This document shows, piece after piece, positions 25,517-35,619 of a stretch of 64,000 bases of DNA (position 1 is the first letter of the stretch; each line of letters begins with the position of its first letter). Below the pieces are notes generated by a model that ran no database searches, was not told the DNA's origin, and worked only from the letters and a program-made list of their open reading frames with translations. A program made the translations under genes and the position numbers. This stretch comes from WTAW01 sp050115915 (GTDB lineage Bacteria; Acidobacteriota; Aminicenantia; Aminicenantales; Aminicenantaceae), in contig JASFPP010000002.1 in assembly GCA_050115915.1 (NCBI GenBank), positions 1-64,000 on the forward strand. The letters run 5' to 3'.

Positions 25517-27430
25517 ATGGACAAACCAAGAAAAAAAGGACCGATTAAAACATACAAAAACCTTCTTTTCTGGGTAGCGGCAGGGATCATTATCATCGTA
25601 CTCTGGAGTCTCTTCCAGAATCCGGCAGCTGCGAGAAAAGAAGTCCATTTCAGCGAGTTTATGGACCAGGTCGAGAGCGATCAGATCGCAGAGGTCACCA
25701 TCAGCGGGAACCAGATCAAGGGAAAGTATGTGGACAACTCACAGTTCAAATCAGTATCCCCCACCCAGTTCGACGACCTCGTAAAGATCCTCCGCGAGCA
25801 TAAAGTGAGCATCATTGTCAAAGACACATCCCGCAGCCCCTGGTTCTCTTACCTGTTCACCTGGTTTCCAATCATCCTCCTCATCCTCTTTTGGGTGTTT
25901 TTCATGCGACAGATGCAGGCGGGCGGAAACAAGGCTATGTCTTTCGGAAAAAGCCGTGCGAAGTTATTCTCCGGCATTCAAAAGAAGGTGACCTTCCAAG
26001 ATGTGGCTGGCGTTAAGGAAGCCAAAGAAGAGCTCCAAGAGGTCATCGAATTCCTCAAGGATCCGAAAAGATTCCAAAAACTGGGCGGCCGCATCCCTAA
26101 GGGCGTCCTACTCGTGGGAGCCCCTGGAACAGGAAAAACTCTGCTGGCAAGGGCTGTCGCCGGTGAAGCGGGCGTCCCATTCTTCTCCATCAGCGGCTCT
26201 GATTTTGTGGAGATGTTCGTCGGCGTTGGCGCCTCCCGCGTGAGAGACCTGTTCGACCAAGGAAAAAAGCAGGCCCCTTGTTTGATATTTATCGATGAGA
26301 TCGATGCAGTCGGCCGGCAGAGAGGTGCAGGGCTCGGAGGCGGCCATGACGAACGCGAGCAGACCCTCAACCAGTTGCTCGTAGAAATGGATGGATTTGA
26401 CTCCAATGAAGGAGTTATCCTCATCGCTGCCACCAACAGACCGGATATCCTGGACACGGCGCTGCTGCGGCCGGGACGGTTCGACCGGAGGATCGTGGTC
26501 AACATGCCCGACGTCAAAGGAAGGGAAGAAATCCTCAAGGTCCATGTGAGGAAGATCCCCTTAGCCAAGGATGTAGACCTCAGAGTTCTTGCCCGGTCAA
26601 CACCTGGATTTTCCGGAGCTGACTTGGCAAACCTCGTGAACGAAGCCGCTCTCCTCGGAGCTAGAAACGGCCAGGAAAGTGTCATGATGCAGGACCTGGA
26701 GAGCGCCAAGGACAAAGTCCTCATGGGCGTGGAGCGCAAGAGCATGATCATCAGCGACGAGGAAAAGAAAAGCACAGCCTACCACGAGGCCGGACACGCT
26801 CTCGTGACAGCCCTCATCCCCGAGGCCGATCCCATCCACAAAGTCACCATCATCCCCAGAGGAATGGCTCTGGGTGTGACACAGCAGCTTCCGCTCGATG
26901 ACCGCTACACCTATTCGAAGAAATATCTCGAAGCCCAACTATCGGTCTTGATGGCAGGACGAGTGGCCGAGAACATGTTCCTCGATAAAACAACGACGGG
27001 CGCCGCCAACGATTTCGAGAAGGCGACAGAGATCGCCCGGAAGATGGTCTGTCAGTACGGGATGTCCGACTTGGGGCCGTTGACATTCGGAGAGAGGGAC
27101 GACCTTGTTTTCCTCGGTAAAGACCTCGCCATGCACAAAAACTTCAGCGAAAAAACAGCCGAACGCATCGATGACGAAGTGAAAAAGATCGTCACACGGA
27201 ACTTCGACCGGGCCAAAGACCTCGTCGAAAACAACAAGGAAAAACTTATCAAAATCGCCGAGGCTCTCCTCGAGAAGGAAGTCCTTGACTCGGACGAGAT
27301 CGAAGTCATCGTTTATGGAAAAAAGCTGAAAAAAGCAGCCCCTAAGAAAAAGGAATCTCAACCAGAGAAACCCAAAAAAGATTCGAAAAAAGCGAAAACT
27401 CCAACCAAAGTGGAACCGGTTCAAGCATAA
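25517..27430 (+). CDS. ftsH: ATP-dependent zinc metalloprotease FtsH
   Basis: Membrane AAA+ protease of 637 residues that removes misfolded membrane proteins and regulators. Two membrane helices (about 13-30 and 112-130) flank a short periplasmic domain. The AAA+ module has Walker A GAPGTGKT from 201, Walker B IFIDEIDAVG and the pore motif FVEMFVG. The peptidase has zinc motif HEAGH at 423-427. The end is a Lys/Pro-rich tail, a common FtsH feature. The folP frame begins 2 bp after its stop, a linkage known from many bacteria. Confidence 0.97.
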   Translation: MDKPRKKGPIKTYKNLLFWVAAGIIIIVLWSLFQNPAAARKEVHFSEFMDQVESDQIAEVTISGNQIKGKYVDNSQFKSVSPTQFDDLVKILREHKVSIIVKDTSRSPWFSYLFTWFPIILLILFWVFFMRQMQAGGNKAMSFGKSRAKLFSGIQKKVTFQDVAGVKEAKEELQEVIEFLKDPKRFQKLGGRIPKGVLLVGAPGTGKTLLARAVAGEAGVPFFSISGSDFVEMFVGVGASRVRDLFDQGKKQAPCLIFIDEIDAVGRQRGAGLGGGHDEREQTLNQLLVEMDGFDSNEGVILIAATNRPDILDTALLRPGRFDRRIVVNMPDVKGREEILKVHVRKIPLAKDVDLRVLARSTPGFSGADLANLVNEAALLGARNGQESVMMQDLESAKDKVLMGVERKSMIISDEEKKSTAYHEAGHALVTALIPEADPIHKVTIIPRGMALGVTQQLPLDDRYTYSKKYLEAQLSVLMAGRVAENMFLDKTTTGAANDFEKATEIARKMVCQYGMSDLGPLTFGERDDLVFLGKDLAMHKNFSEKTAERIDDEVKKIVTRNFDRAKDLVENNKEKLIKIAEALLEKEVLDSDEIEVIVYGKKLKKAAPKKKESQPEKPKKDSKKAKTPTKVEPVQA

Positions 27431-27432
27431 AA

Positions 27433-28335
27433 GTGAGGAAAGAGTATATTCTCCAGGTTAATGACAAGAGTTTTGTTTTGGGCCGTCGCACCTGGATCAT
27501 GGGAATCCTCAACGTCACTCCCGATTCGTTCTCCGATGGCGGCCTCTATTTCGAAACGGATAAAGCGATCGAACACGGATTGCGGCTAATAGCCGAAGGC
27601 GCCGATATCATCGATGTGGGCGGCGAGAGCACTCGGCCCGGTTCGGATCCGGTTTCTGTGGAAGAGGAGATCAGGCGGATCTCACCCGTAATAGCGGGAT
27701 TGAGGAAGCACACACACAGCCTGATTTCCGTGGATACATCCAAATCGGAGGTGGCCCTTGCAGCTATCGCTGAAGGCGCCGATATCATCAACGATATTTC
27801 TGCCCTAAGGAAAGACCCGAAAATGTTTTCTGTGGCGGCACAATCGGGCGCCCCTGTTATCCTCATGCACATGAAGGGCACTCCGAAGACAATGCAGCAC
27901 AATCCGAGCTACGAAAACGCGCTTTTAGAGATCAAGTCCTTCCTCGAAAAAAAAATCGGGCAAGCAGTCGCAAACGGTATAGAGAGGGAAAAGATCATCA
28001 TCGACCCGGGCATAGGATTCGGGAAGAGGTTCGAGGACAACCTGACTTTGATCCGAAACCTCAACGAGTTCGCAGCGCTCGATCAACCCCTCTTAGTAGG
28101 CATATCCAGGAAATCCTTTATAGGGAAGATCCTGGATCTGCCACCCGGAGAAAGAGAAGAGGGAACCCTCGCATCCGCTATTATAAGCGCTATCCAGGGG
28201 GCCCACATATTACGCGTGCACGAAGTGGCGCCGGTCAAAAGAGCGATCCTCGTTGCCGAAACCATCCTTGACGATGCCTGGGTAGCCGGACTGCTTGCAC
28301 ACCAAGGGGAATTCAAGAGAAGTCATGTTAACTAA
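27433..28335 (+). CDS. folP: dihydropteroate synthase
   Basis: Folate synthesis enzyme that joins p-aminobenzoate to the pterin pyrophosphate. 300 residues with IMGILNVTPDSFSDGG, DVGGESTRPGS, the NDISAL strand, and DPGIGFGK for the pterin pocket, ending with RVHEVAP. A GTG at 27433 is the only start that leaves the N-terminal strand intact. It overlaps the next gene by 11 bp and so belongs to the ftsH-cdaA-ybbR run. Confidence 0.94.
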   Translation: MRKEYILQVNDKSFVLGRRTWIMGILNVTPDSFSDGGLYFETDKAIEHGLRLIAEGADIIDVGGESTRPGSDPVSVEEEIRRISPVIAGLRKHTHSLISVDTSKSEVALAAIAEGADIINDISALRKDPKMFSVAAQSGAPVILMHMKGTPKTMQHNPSYENALLEIKSFLEKKIGQAVANGIEREKIIIDPGIGFGKRFEDNLTLIRNLNEFAALDQPLLVGISRKSFIGKILDLPPGEREEGTLASAIISAIQGAHILRVHEVAPVKRAILVAETILDDAWVAGLLAHQGEFKRSHVN

Positions 28336-29092
28336 CATCATCAATGCCCTCGAACGCTTCACACTCGGTGACTTCCTGGATATTATCCTGATCACGATCA
28401 TCCTGTATTCCTTTTTTCGTCTGATCAAAGACACTAAGGCCTACCAGATGGCCATCGGGATCGCCATAGTCGGCCTCCTCTTTTTTGTCACACGATGGGG
28501 AAGACTGACGGCTTCCCACTGGCTCATCCAGAACTTCATCAACTACTCTATCATCGCAATCATCGTCCTCTTCCAGGGAGAAATCCGGCGGTTCCTGACC
28601 ACGATTGGTTCGCAATCTTTCCGGAAATCCTCTTCCATAAAGGGCTTCCAGGATCGGCTGGAAGATCTCTTTCTTGCGGTTGATTATATGTCTGCAAAAA
28701 AAATCGGAGCTCTGATTGCCATAGAAAAAGAGATTTCGTTGAAGAGTTACGCAGACAGAGGAACAAACATGGACGCCGTTCTCTCCAAAGACTTAGTGGT
28801 GAGCATATTTTTTCCTCATTCGCCGCTCCATGATGGAGCTGTCATCGTCCGGGGGAACAAAATCGTAGCCGCAGGGGCGTTACTCCCTCTGCCGGCGGTC
28901 CACAACCTGGGCGAAGAATTCCAGACGCGCACACGGCATCTGGCTGCACTCGGGCTATCCCAGGAAACGGATGCGGCTGTCATCGTAGTCTCCGAAGAGG
29001 CGGGAACCGTGTCTCTTGCCATAAAGGGAAAATTAAAAAGGGGTTTGGGCAAAGACCAACTCAAAGAAGACTTGATAAAATATTTCAGATAA
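28325..29092 (+). CDS. cdaA: membrane diadenylate cyclase CdaA
   Basis: Makes c-di-AMP from two ATP. 255 residues from the ATG at 28325 (an in-frame start at 28295 sits inside folP). Three membrane helices (about 12-85) precede the DAC domain, with HDGAVIV and the downstream RTRHLAALG carrying the conserved Thr-Arg-His. The usual motif is GTRHRAA; the change of the second Arg to Leu is notable but the core residues remain. The ybbR/cdaR gene starts at its stop codon and glmM follows, the classical cda cluster. Confidence 0.93.
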   Translation: MLTNIINALERFTLGDFLDIILITIILYSFFRLIKDTKAYQMAIGIAIVGLLFFVTRWGRLTASHWLIQNFINYSIIAIIVLFQGEIRRFLTTIGSQSFRKSSSIKGFQDRLEDLFLAVDYMSAKKIGALIAIEKEISLKSYADRGTNMDAVLSKDLVVSIFFPHSPLHDGAVIVRGNKIVAAGALLPLPAVHNLGEEFQTRTRHLAALGLSQETDAAVIVVSEEAGTVSLAIKGKLKRGLGKDQLKEDLIKYFR

Positions 29093-29835
29093 TGATTATA
29101 AAACTTCTCCGCAACGTGTTTTTGAGGAACTGGGGTCTCAAGCTGTTCTCTTTCATCATGGCGCTTATTTTATGGCTGACTTTGATCCCGGAGGACAAGA
29201 TGTTCGCGCCTGTAACCGTAGAAGTTCCTCTGGAACTCTACAATATCCCCCCCCATATGGAGCTGGTGGAGAGAGTCCAGCCGACCATCAGGGTGACGAT
29301 CATAGCGCCGAACCGACTCATCCCACAAATATCCGCGGCCAACGTCCATGCAGTGTTAGACCTCTCCAGAGCCAGCATCGACCAGAGACAGTATCCGTTG
29401 AATAAAAACATGGTGAGCATTCCTGCGGGAGCGGAGATCAGAGAGATCTATCCGATGCAAGTGGATATCGAACTCGAACGGGCGAAGGAAATCGTAATGT
29501 CCGTCGAAGTGAACATTATCGGAGAGCTCCAGGAAGGGCTGATCTTAAAGCTCGTCGAAGTGTCCCCCGCAGAAGTTTTAATCAGGGGGCCTGAGAGTAA
29601 AGTGATCGAAACAGCCAAAGTCCGTACAACCCCCGTTGATATTTCTCTCCTCACCCAATCGACAGAGATCGAAGCGGATCTGATCCTTCCCAATCCCGAT
29701 CTCGAGCTCGTGGATGCTGAAGCAAAAGCCTTGGTCAAACTCCTGATTCAGCAGGAAGTCACCGAAGAGGAAACTGCCGAACAAGAGAAAAAAACGGATA
29801 AAAACATAGAAAGTAAAGATCAAAACCCCTATTGA
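29092..29835 (+). CDS. cdaR: YbbR-domain protein (CdaR-like regulator)
   Basis: 247 residues: one N-terminal membrane helix (NWGLKLFSFIMALILWLT, the family signature) and about two extracytoplasmic YbbR repeats (for example VEVPLELYNIPPHM and PAEVLIRGPESKV). In Firmicutes this partner modulates CdaA activity from outside the membrane. Its ATG overlaps the cdaA stop (TAATG), so the two are made together. The Glu/Lys-rich tail from about 225 is not part of a repeat. Confidence 0.88.
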   Translation: MIIKLLRNVFLRNWGLKLFSFIMALILWLTLIPEDKMFAPVTVEVPLELYNIPPHMELVERVQPTIRVTIIAPNRLIPQISAANVHAVLDLSRASIDQRQYPLNKNMVSIPAGAEIREIYPMQVDIELERAKEIVMSVEVNIIGELQEGLILKLVEVSPAEVLIRGPESKVIETAKVRTTPVDISLLTQSTEIEADLILPNPDLELVDAEAKALVKLLIQQEVTEEETAEQEKKTDKNIESKDQNPY

Positions 29836-29859
29836 ATCATCCCAACATTTCTGTATAAT
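29832..29859 (+). promoter_or_regulatory. sigma-70-type promoter of glmM
   Basis: TTGAAT (29832-29837, overlapping the cdaR stop) and TATAAT (29854-29859) with a 16-bp spacer precede AGGAAAGGA and the glmM ATG at 29893. It would let glmM be expressed apart from the cda genes. Confidence 0.6.
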
Positions 29860-29892
29860 AATTCTTTCTGCAGGAAAGGAAGCATATTCACC

Positions 29893-31230
29893 ATGGAAAA
29901 ACTCTTCGGAACGGATGGCATCAGAGCGACTGCCGGTGAATATCCATTGGATTACACATCGATCTGTACTATCGGACATGCGCTTGTCGAACTCTTGAAG
30001 GCAGAAAAACGGCCTCCTCATGTGGTCATCGGGCGAGACACGAGAGAATCAGGACAATGGATCGAGCAGGCCCTTTTTCAGGGAATCAGAGATAGTCACG
30101 GAGAGGCCGTCTCTATCGGGCTGATCCCCACCTCTGCGGTCTCGTTCCTGACAAATCGACATGGATTCTCCGCAGGCATCATGATCTCTGCATCCCATAA
30201 TCCCTATCAAGATAACGGAATCAAGATATTTTCCGCGCAGGGAACAAAGATCGCAAACGACTGGGAGGAGATCCTGGAGCGAGCCATCATCGAATCCGCC
30301 TACACAGAGCAAAGACGCGACATGACGATCTCCACGGACGATGCTATGAGCCACGACTATGTCAAGTTTCTCAAAAGCCGTTTCGAAGGAGTGGATCTTC
30401 CCCGCCAAATAAAAATCGTCCTCGACTGCTCCAACGGATCGAGTTCCTACATAGCGCCAAAACTCTTTTCTGATCTGGGCTTTGATGTCCTCGCTATAAG
30501 CGCCTCGCCCGATGGCACGAATATCAACAAAGGATGCGGGTCTCTCCACCCGGAAAATCTGGCCAAAACAGTCGTGGAAACGAGGGCAGATATGGGTGTG
30601 GCTTACGATGGAGATGCCGACAGGGCGCTCTGGGTTGACGAGCGAGGACACATCCTGAATGGCGACCACACTCTTTTTGTTCTCGCTCAATTCATGAAAG
30701 ACAAGAACCGACTGAAAACAGATAGTGTGGTTGCAACAACTATGAGTAACATGGGCCTGGAAAAAGGCCTCGAAGAGATGGGATTGAAGCTGATCCGGAC
30801 AAAAGTCGGCGACAAGTATGTGCTCGATGAAATGAAGAGGCGCGATGTTAACCTGGGTGGCGAACAATCCGGCCATACGATTTTTCTCGATGATTGCCCC
30901 ACGGGAGATGGGATCCTTACGAGCTTGAAGATGCTCGAGGTTATGGCTGTAAAAGACACAACCCTTTCCCGTATGGTTTCGGGCTTTGAAGAATATCCGC
31001 AAATTCTACAGAATGTCCCCGTGTCTAAAAAGCCGGAAATGAAAAACTACCCCAAGATAATGAGTGCCATCCAAGAAGTGGAGAGGCTTCTTGAAGGATC
31101 CGGCCGCTTGAACGTTCGGTATTCCGGGACAGAGCCTCTGGCCCGCATCATGATCGAAGGGCCTGACCTTAAGCAGATCGAACGATACGCCGATGACCTG
31201 GCAAAGATTATCTCTCATAATCTCAAATGA
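29893..31230 (+). CDS. glmM: phosphoglucosamine mutase
   Basis: Converts glucosamine-6-phosphate to glucosamine-1-phosphate for peptidoglycan and LPS precursors. 445 residues with the start FGTDGIRATAGEYPLD, active-site Ser101 in SASHNPYQDNG, metal-binding DGDADRAL and the sugar-binding GGEQSGHTI, ending with the phosphate-binding RYSGTEPLARIM. In several bacteria GlmM binds and inhibits CdaA, which fits its position. Confidence 0.95.
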   Translation: MEKLFGTDGIRATAGEYPLDYTSICTIGHALVELLKAEKRPPHVVIGRDTRESGQWIEQALFQGIRDSHGEAVSIGLIPTSAVSFLTNRHGFSAGIMISASHNPYQDNGIKIFSAQGTKIANDWEEILERAIIESAYTEQRRDMTISTDDAMSHDYVKFLKSRFEGVDLPRQIKIVLDCSNGSSSYIAPKLFSDLGFDVLAISASPDGTNINKGCGSLHPENLAKTVVETRADMGVAYDGDADRALWVDERGHILNGDHTLFVLAQFMKDKNRLKTDSVVATTMSNMGLEKGLEEMGLKLIRTKVGDKYVLDEMKRRDVNLGGEQSGHTIFLDDCPTGDGILTSLKMLEVMAVKDTTLSRMVSGFEEYPQILQNVPVSKKPEMKNYPKIMSAIQEVERLLEGSGRLNVRYSGTEPLARIMIEGPDLKQIERYADDLAKIISHNLK

Positions 31231-31279
31231 CTTGGTGAATTATAAAATTGGGAATTCCATATTTTGAACGGAGGGAAAT

Positions 31280-31990
31280 ATGAGACTTGCAGTCAATGTG
31301 GATCATTTTGCAACCTTAAGAGAAGCCCGGCGCAGTGATGAACCAGAACCTGTGCTGGCGGCTCTCCTGGCCGAGCTTGCCGGTGCAGAAGGGATCGTCT
31401 GCCATATAAGAGGAGACCGAAGACACATCAAGGAAAGGGATCTATTCCTTTTCAAGAAGGCCTTGAAGACGAAGCTCAACATCGAAATGGCTGCCACAGA
31501 AGAGATGAAGGGAATCGCTCTGGATGTTCAACCCGATGTCGTCTCCCTCGTTCCCGAAAGGGATGAAGAGCTGACGACAGAAGGGGGTCTGGATGTCGCC
31601 GGCAACAAGGAATACCTGAAGACTCATATCGAGGATCTCCAAAAAGCGGGAATAATAGTGAGTATTTTTGTCGACCCGGATATGGACCAGATCACAGCAT
31701 GCAAGGATGTGGGGACGAACCTTATCGAGATTAACACGTCCAAATATTCCGAGCTCAAACCTGGCGCGGAGCGCGATGAAGCGCTCCAGGAAGTCCATAG
31801 AGCCGCCAAACACGCAAGCCATCTGGGGCTGGAAGTTCATGCGGGACACGGCCTGGATTACAAAAATATCGGGCCCATCTCTGCAATTCCCGAGTTTAAG
31901 GAATTCAGTATCGGTTTTTCGATCGTTGCCCGCGCGGCCATAGTCGGTGTCGAGAAAGCAGTCCGGGAAATGGTTGAGCTACTCCAGTAA
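31280..31990 (+). CDS. pdxJ: pyridoxine 5'-phosphate synthase
   Basis: Last step of the DXP-dependent vitamin B6 pathway, joining 3-amino-2-oxopropyl phosphate and deoxyxylulose phosphate. 236 residues with LAVNVDHFATLREAR, GIVCHIRGDRRHIKERD, NIEMAATEEM, SLVPERDEELTTEGGLDV and the GHGLDYKNI loop near the end. GGAGGG precedes the ATG. No other pdx gene is nearby. Confidence 0.95.
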   Translation: MRLAVNVDHFATLREARRSDEPEPVLAALLAELAGAEGIVCHIRGDRRHIKERDLFLFKKALKTKLNIEMAATEEMKGIALDVQPDVVSLVPERDEELTTEGGLDVAGNKEYLKTHIEDLQKAGIIVSIFVDPDMDQITACKDVGTNLIEINTSKYSELKPGAERDEALQEVHRAAKHASHLGLEVHAGHGLDYKNIGPISAIPEFKEFSIGFSIVARAAIVGVEKAVREMVELLQ

Positions 31991-32006
31991 ACGCAGTCAT
32001 AAACAG

Positions 32007-33227
32007 ATGAATATCGATATCGAGAGATTAAAAAAAGACATCGAAGAATTGAGTGAGATCGGCCGCGACCCCAATGGAGGAGTCAGCAGGCCATCCTTCA
32101 GCAAAACGGATCTTGAGGCAAGGCAATGGCTCAAGGAGAGGATAGAGAGTGCGGGTCTCGTTTACGGGCAGGATGGAGCGGGTAACATCTTCGGGCGGAT
32201 CGATGCTCCGGGCAAAGCTGTAATGGCAGGATCCCACATCGATACAGTCATCAACGGAGGCATGTTCGATGGATCTGCAGGTGTCCTTGCGGCCTTGGAA
32301 TGCCTGCGCCGGATCAAAGAAGCAAACATCGCCCTCAAAAAACCTGTCGAACTGGCTTCGTTCACCGATGAGGAAGGAAACCTTGTGGGAGATTTTCTAG
32401 GAAGCAGGGCCTTTGTCGGATCCTTGGATCGAAAATTCCTTGAGGAAGGAAAAACACAATTCGGTCCCCCTCTCGCCGAGATACTCAAGAGCACAGAATT
32501 TTCCATCGAAAGCATCCTGAACGCACATACACAGAGACCAGAGGTCGACACCTTCCTGGAACTCCATATCGAACAGGGTCCTGTGTTGGAGGATGAAGAA
32601 AAATCTATCGGGATCGTGGACAAGATCGCAGGCAAAAATTACTGGTTGTGTTACTTCCTGGGGAGGGCCAGTCATGCGGGAACAACACCTTTTGAGCTAC
32701 GGAAGGATGCATTCCTCGGCCTTTCTGACTTTGCCCTCAAGGCCACACAGTATGTGGCCACTCACCATTATGGCAGTATGGTGACCGTGGGAAAAGTGGC
32801 TGTTCATCCGGGTGCGTTCAGCATCGTTCCCGGCCGCGCCGATTTCTCTCTCGATTTTAGGAGCACATCCAAAGACACGCTGGAGGAGATGGCGCAGTCC
32901 CTGCTCTCTCTCGCCAAAGACACATCCTCCACACGAGGATTAGAATTCCAATCAAAGATTATGGATCAAACAGATCCTGTCGCAATCCCCGATCACATCC
33001 TCAACATCATGAAGGAAGGATGCCGTGCTCTGGACTATTCCTCGATGTTTCTGCCGAGCGGAGCGGGACACGATGCGCAAATTTTAGCTTCCATAGCCGA
33101 TGTGGGCATGATCTTTATTCCCTGTGAGGATGGAATCAGCCATTCCCCCCAAGAGAAGATCAAGTGGGACGATCTGGAGAAGGGGGCAAACCTTTTGCTC
33201 CATGCTCTGATCAAGCTTGCCGCCTGA
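32007..33227 (+). CDS. M20-family allantoate / N-carbamoyl-amino-acid amidohydrolase
   Basis: 406 residues from the ATG at 32007 (the longer frame overlaps pdxJ and lacks support). Zinc-peptidase fold of the hydantoinase/carbamoylase group: GSHIDTVINGGMFDGSAG gives His and the bridging Asp, SFTDEEGN the catalytic Glu pair, ELHIEQGPVLE the next ligand region, and GAGHDAQ the last His. Members cleave N-carbamoyl amino acids, allantoate or ureidoglycolate; the sequence does not separate these. It is near pdxJ only by position. Confidence 0.88.
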   Translation: MNIDIERLKKDIEELSEIGRDPNGGVSRPSFSKTDLEARQWLKERIESAGLVYGQDGAGNIFGRIDAPGKAVMAGSHIDTVINGGMFDGSAGVLAALECLRRIKEANIALKKPVELASFTDEEGNLVGDFLGSRAFVGSLDRKFLEEGKTQFGPPLAEILKSTEFSIESILNAHTQRPEVDTFLELHIEQGPVLEDEEKSIGIVDKIAGKNYWLCYFLGRASHAGTTPFELRKDAFLGLSDFALKATQYVATHHYGSMVTVGKVAVHPGAFSIVPGRADFSLDFRSTSKDTLEEMAQSLLSLAKDTSSTRGLEFQSKIMDQTDPVAIPDHILNIMKEGCRALDYSSMFLPSGAGHDAQILASIADVGMIFIPCEDGISHSPQEKIKWDDLEKGANLLLHALIKLAA

Positions 33228-33254
33228 GGGAAAGTTCGCCGATCTTAGGGGGAT

Positions 33255-33680
33255 TTATCCGTTTAAATCATCCACTGAAGGACGGAATCGGCGATCGGCT
33301 TTTTTTTGAGATTGCTTTTTCTTCTCCTCCAGCATTTTCATCTTGGCTCTTTTGGAACGCTTCCTCTTCTGACGACGGATCTTTTCGATCCTTTGCTGCT
33401 CTTCGCTTTCCTCCCCCAGGATCTTGGCTTCGATCTTATCCGCAAGGATCCTCCGCGCATGATACCTGTTCAAACTCTGGTATCTTTCTTTCTGGCATTT
33501 GACTTCGATCTCTGTGGGCATGTGTTTGAGATAGACACAGGTCGACGTTTTGTTAACCTTCTGGCCTCCGTGTCCGCTGGAGCGAATAAACTTCTCGACA
33601 AGGTCATCTTCACGAATGCCCAGGCGCTCCATTTTTGCGCGAAGGGTTTCCTCCTTTTTCGGGCTCACACCAAACGTCAT
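33255..33680 (-). CDS. GGQ peptidyl-tRNA hydrolase (RF-1-like rescue factor)
   Basis: 141 residues from the ATG at 33680, preceded by AGGAG. It carries the release-factor catalytic motif SGHGGQKVNKTS (GGQ at 38-40) and a long Lys/Arg-rich C-terminal tail (about 95-141). There is no codon-recognition domain. This is the plan of stalled-ribosome rescue factors such as ArfB and of the short RF-like proteins. The basic tail of ArfB enters the empty mRNA channel; I infer the same here. Confidence 0.85.
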   Translation of the reverse strand: MTFGVSPKKEETLRAKMERLGIREDDLVEKFIRSSGHGGQKVNKTSTCVYLKHMPTEIEVKCQKERYQSLNRYHARRILADKIEAKILGEESEEQQRIEKIRRQKRKRSKRAKMKMLEEKKKQSQKKADRRFRPSVDDLNG

Positions 33681-33882
33681 TATGCTCCTATTATCAGTCG
33701 AAAAAGAGAAAAATGCAAAAATGCAATCGACTGGAAGCATTTCGCAATCCGTGATGACGGGAGTTGAAATGTCCTTCATCATGGTTTTGGGTATGTATCG
33801 ATTGTGCATCTTGCGCTTTCATATGAATTTGTATACACTCACTATCCGCCAAACAAAAAAACATACGGAAAGGAAAATGTCG

Positions 33883-35547
33883 ATGAAATCAAAAGGGCAA
33901 TATATCTTATTGTTTGGTTTACTCTGTTTTGGCATTGCTTCTGTTATCTATCCAATTCACTCCTCAGAGACAACCGGAACCGAACTGCAAACCGTAGCCG
34001 AATCCAGCGATTTTCGCGCGACCTCCAGGTATAGGGATGTTATGGAGTTCGTCAGCACGCTCAAAGGATTGAGCCCATCGCTTCGCCTGGAAACTCTGTG
34101 TATCAGCGCAGAAGGCCGAGAAGTCCCTCTTCTCATTCTTGGCACGCCTCCCCCGACCGCTCCACAGGAACTCAGGCATGACAAAAGGCTCGTGGTCTAT
34201 ATCCAGGCGAATATCCATGCGGGTGAAGTGGAGGGTAAAGAAGCTTCGCTCATGCTGGCAAGAGACATCCTCCTTGAGAAGGATCACCCTTATTTGGATA
34301 GATTGGTCATTCTTATTGCGCCGATCTTTAACGCAGATGGCAATGAAAAGATCAGCAAAGAGAACAGGAGAAACCAGGTAGGCCCGGAGGAAGGCGTGGG
34401 CGTCCGGTATAACGGACAAAATCTCGACCTGAATAGGGACGGGATCAAGATGGAGAGCCCCGAGATCCAGGGCTTGGCCCGTAACGTACTCAACCGCTGG
34501 GATCCTGTCCTGCTTGTCGACTGCCACACTACAAACGGGTCTTATCACAGGGAGCCGGTCACCTATGTATGGCCGCTGAACCCGAACGGAGACCTGTCGC
34601 TGATCAAACATCAAAGAGAAACCATGATGCCCTGGGTGAATAAAACATTGAAGGATAAATACAACACACTGTCCATCCCCTACGGGAATTTTATGGACTT
34701 TAAAGATCCGGAAAAGGGTTGGCGGCCCGCCGGCCCCCAGTGTCGCTACATCACCAACTACATCGGCCTGCGAAACAGGATGGCCCTGCTGCTGGAAAAC
34801 TATGCATACGCAGATTATAAAACGAGAGTCCTGGGGAATTACCATTTTCTCCGGGCGGTACTCGATTACTGCCATGCCTACAGCACAGAGATCCTACAAC
34901 TCATCCAGGAAGCGGACAAAGGGATGATACAGAAAGGAACAAACCCCGAGGCAACGGATACTTTTGCCACCAGCTATGAACTGAAGCCGCTCAAGGAACC
35001 CATCACGATCATCGGGTGGGAGATGAAACCCAATCCTGAGCCTGGGGTCTACCCAAGATACATAAAAACAGACATCGAAAAAACCTTCACGGTTTCGTAT
35101 TTCTGCGACTACATCCCAAAGACGAGCATTCGATTCCCCTTTGCCTACCTGTTGACGGTAAACGACGCGGACCTCGTCACCAAGCTCGATCAACATGGAA
35201 TTTTGGTTGAAAAACTCATAACTCCAAAAACACTGGAGGTTGAATCATTCAAGATCACAGAGGTCAAAGGCGCGGAAAGGCTCTACCAGGGTCACCGCAT
35301 GAACACGATCAAAGGTGAATACGCCCTCGAGACAAAAGGCTTTCCCGCCGGGACTCTCCTCATCCGGACTGCGCAGCCTTTGGGCAATTTAGCGGCCTAT
35401 CTTTTAGAAGCCGAGAGCGACGACGGCCTTCTGGTATGGAATTACTTTGATAAATACATCGTTCCGCAGTGGCGGCGCGGAACCCAAACATACCCCGTGT
35501 ACCGTCTGCTGAAGCCTGTCACACTCCCGACACAAACGGTGCACTGA
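33883..35547 (+). CDS. secreted M14 zinc carboxypeptidase-like peptidase
   Basis: 554 residues from the ATG at 33883, eight bases after AGGA. A Sec signal peptide (about 1-27) is followed by an M14 domain: zinc motif IHAGEVEGKE (His and Glu), NADGNEKISKENRRNQVG, NLDLNRDGIK and the third ligand in DCHTTNGSYH. The last third lacks a recognised domain. Relatives trim C-terminal residues or act on peptidoglycan peptides. The gene is divergent from the rescue-factor gene with a 202-bp gap. Confidence 0.85.
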   Translation: MKSKGQYILLFGLLCFGIASVIYPIHSSETTGTELQTVAESSDFRATSRYRDVMEFVSTLKGLSPSLRLETLCISAEGREVPLLILGTPPPTAPQELRHDKRLVVYIQANIHAGEVEGKEASLMLARDILLEKDHPYLDRLVILIAPIFNADGNEKISKENRRNQVGPEEGVGVRYNGQNLDLNRDGIKMESPEIQGLARNVLNRWDPVLLVDCHTTNGSYHREPVTYVWPLNPNGDLSLIKHQRETMMPWVNKTLKDKYNTLSIPYGNFMDFKDPEKGWRPAGPQCRYITNYIGLRNRMALLLENYAYADYKTRVLGNYHFLRAVLDYCHAYSTEILQLIQEADKGMIQKGTNPEATDTFATSYELKPLKEPITIIGWEMKPNPEPGVYPRYIKTDIEKTFTVSYFCDYIPKTSIRFPFAYLLTVNDADLVTKLDQHGILVEKLITPKTLEVESFKITEVKGAERLYQGHRMNTIKGEYALETKGFPAGTLLIRTAQPLGNLAAYLLEAESDDGLLVWNYFDKYIVPQWRRGTQTYPVYRLLKPVTLPTQTVH

Positions 35548-35619
35548 ATATACAGGCCTTTTTCTGTGTCCTGAAATCCAAGGATTCAGTCAGAATCCCG
35601 GAGCGATGGAGAGAGTGTA

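Noticed and set aside
33681..33882. longer starts for both the rescue factor and the M14 peptidase, making them overlap
   Set aside because: Strong ribosome-binding sites support the shorter starts at 33680 and 33883, leaving a normal divergent promoter gap.
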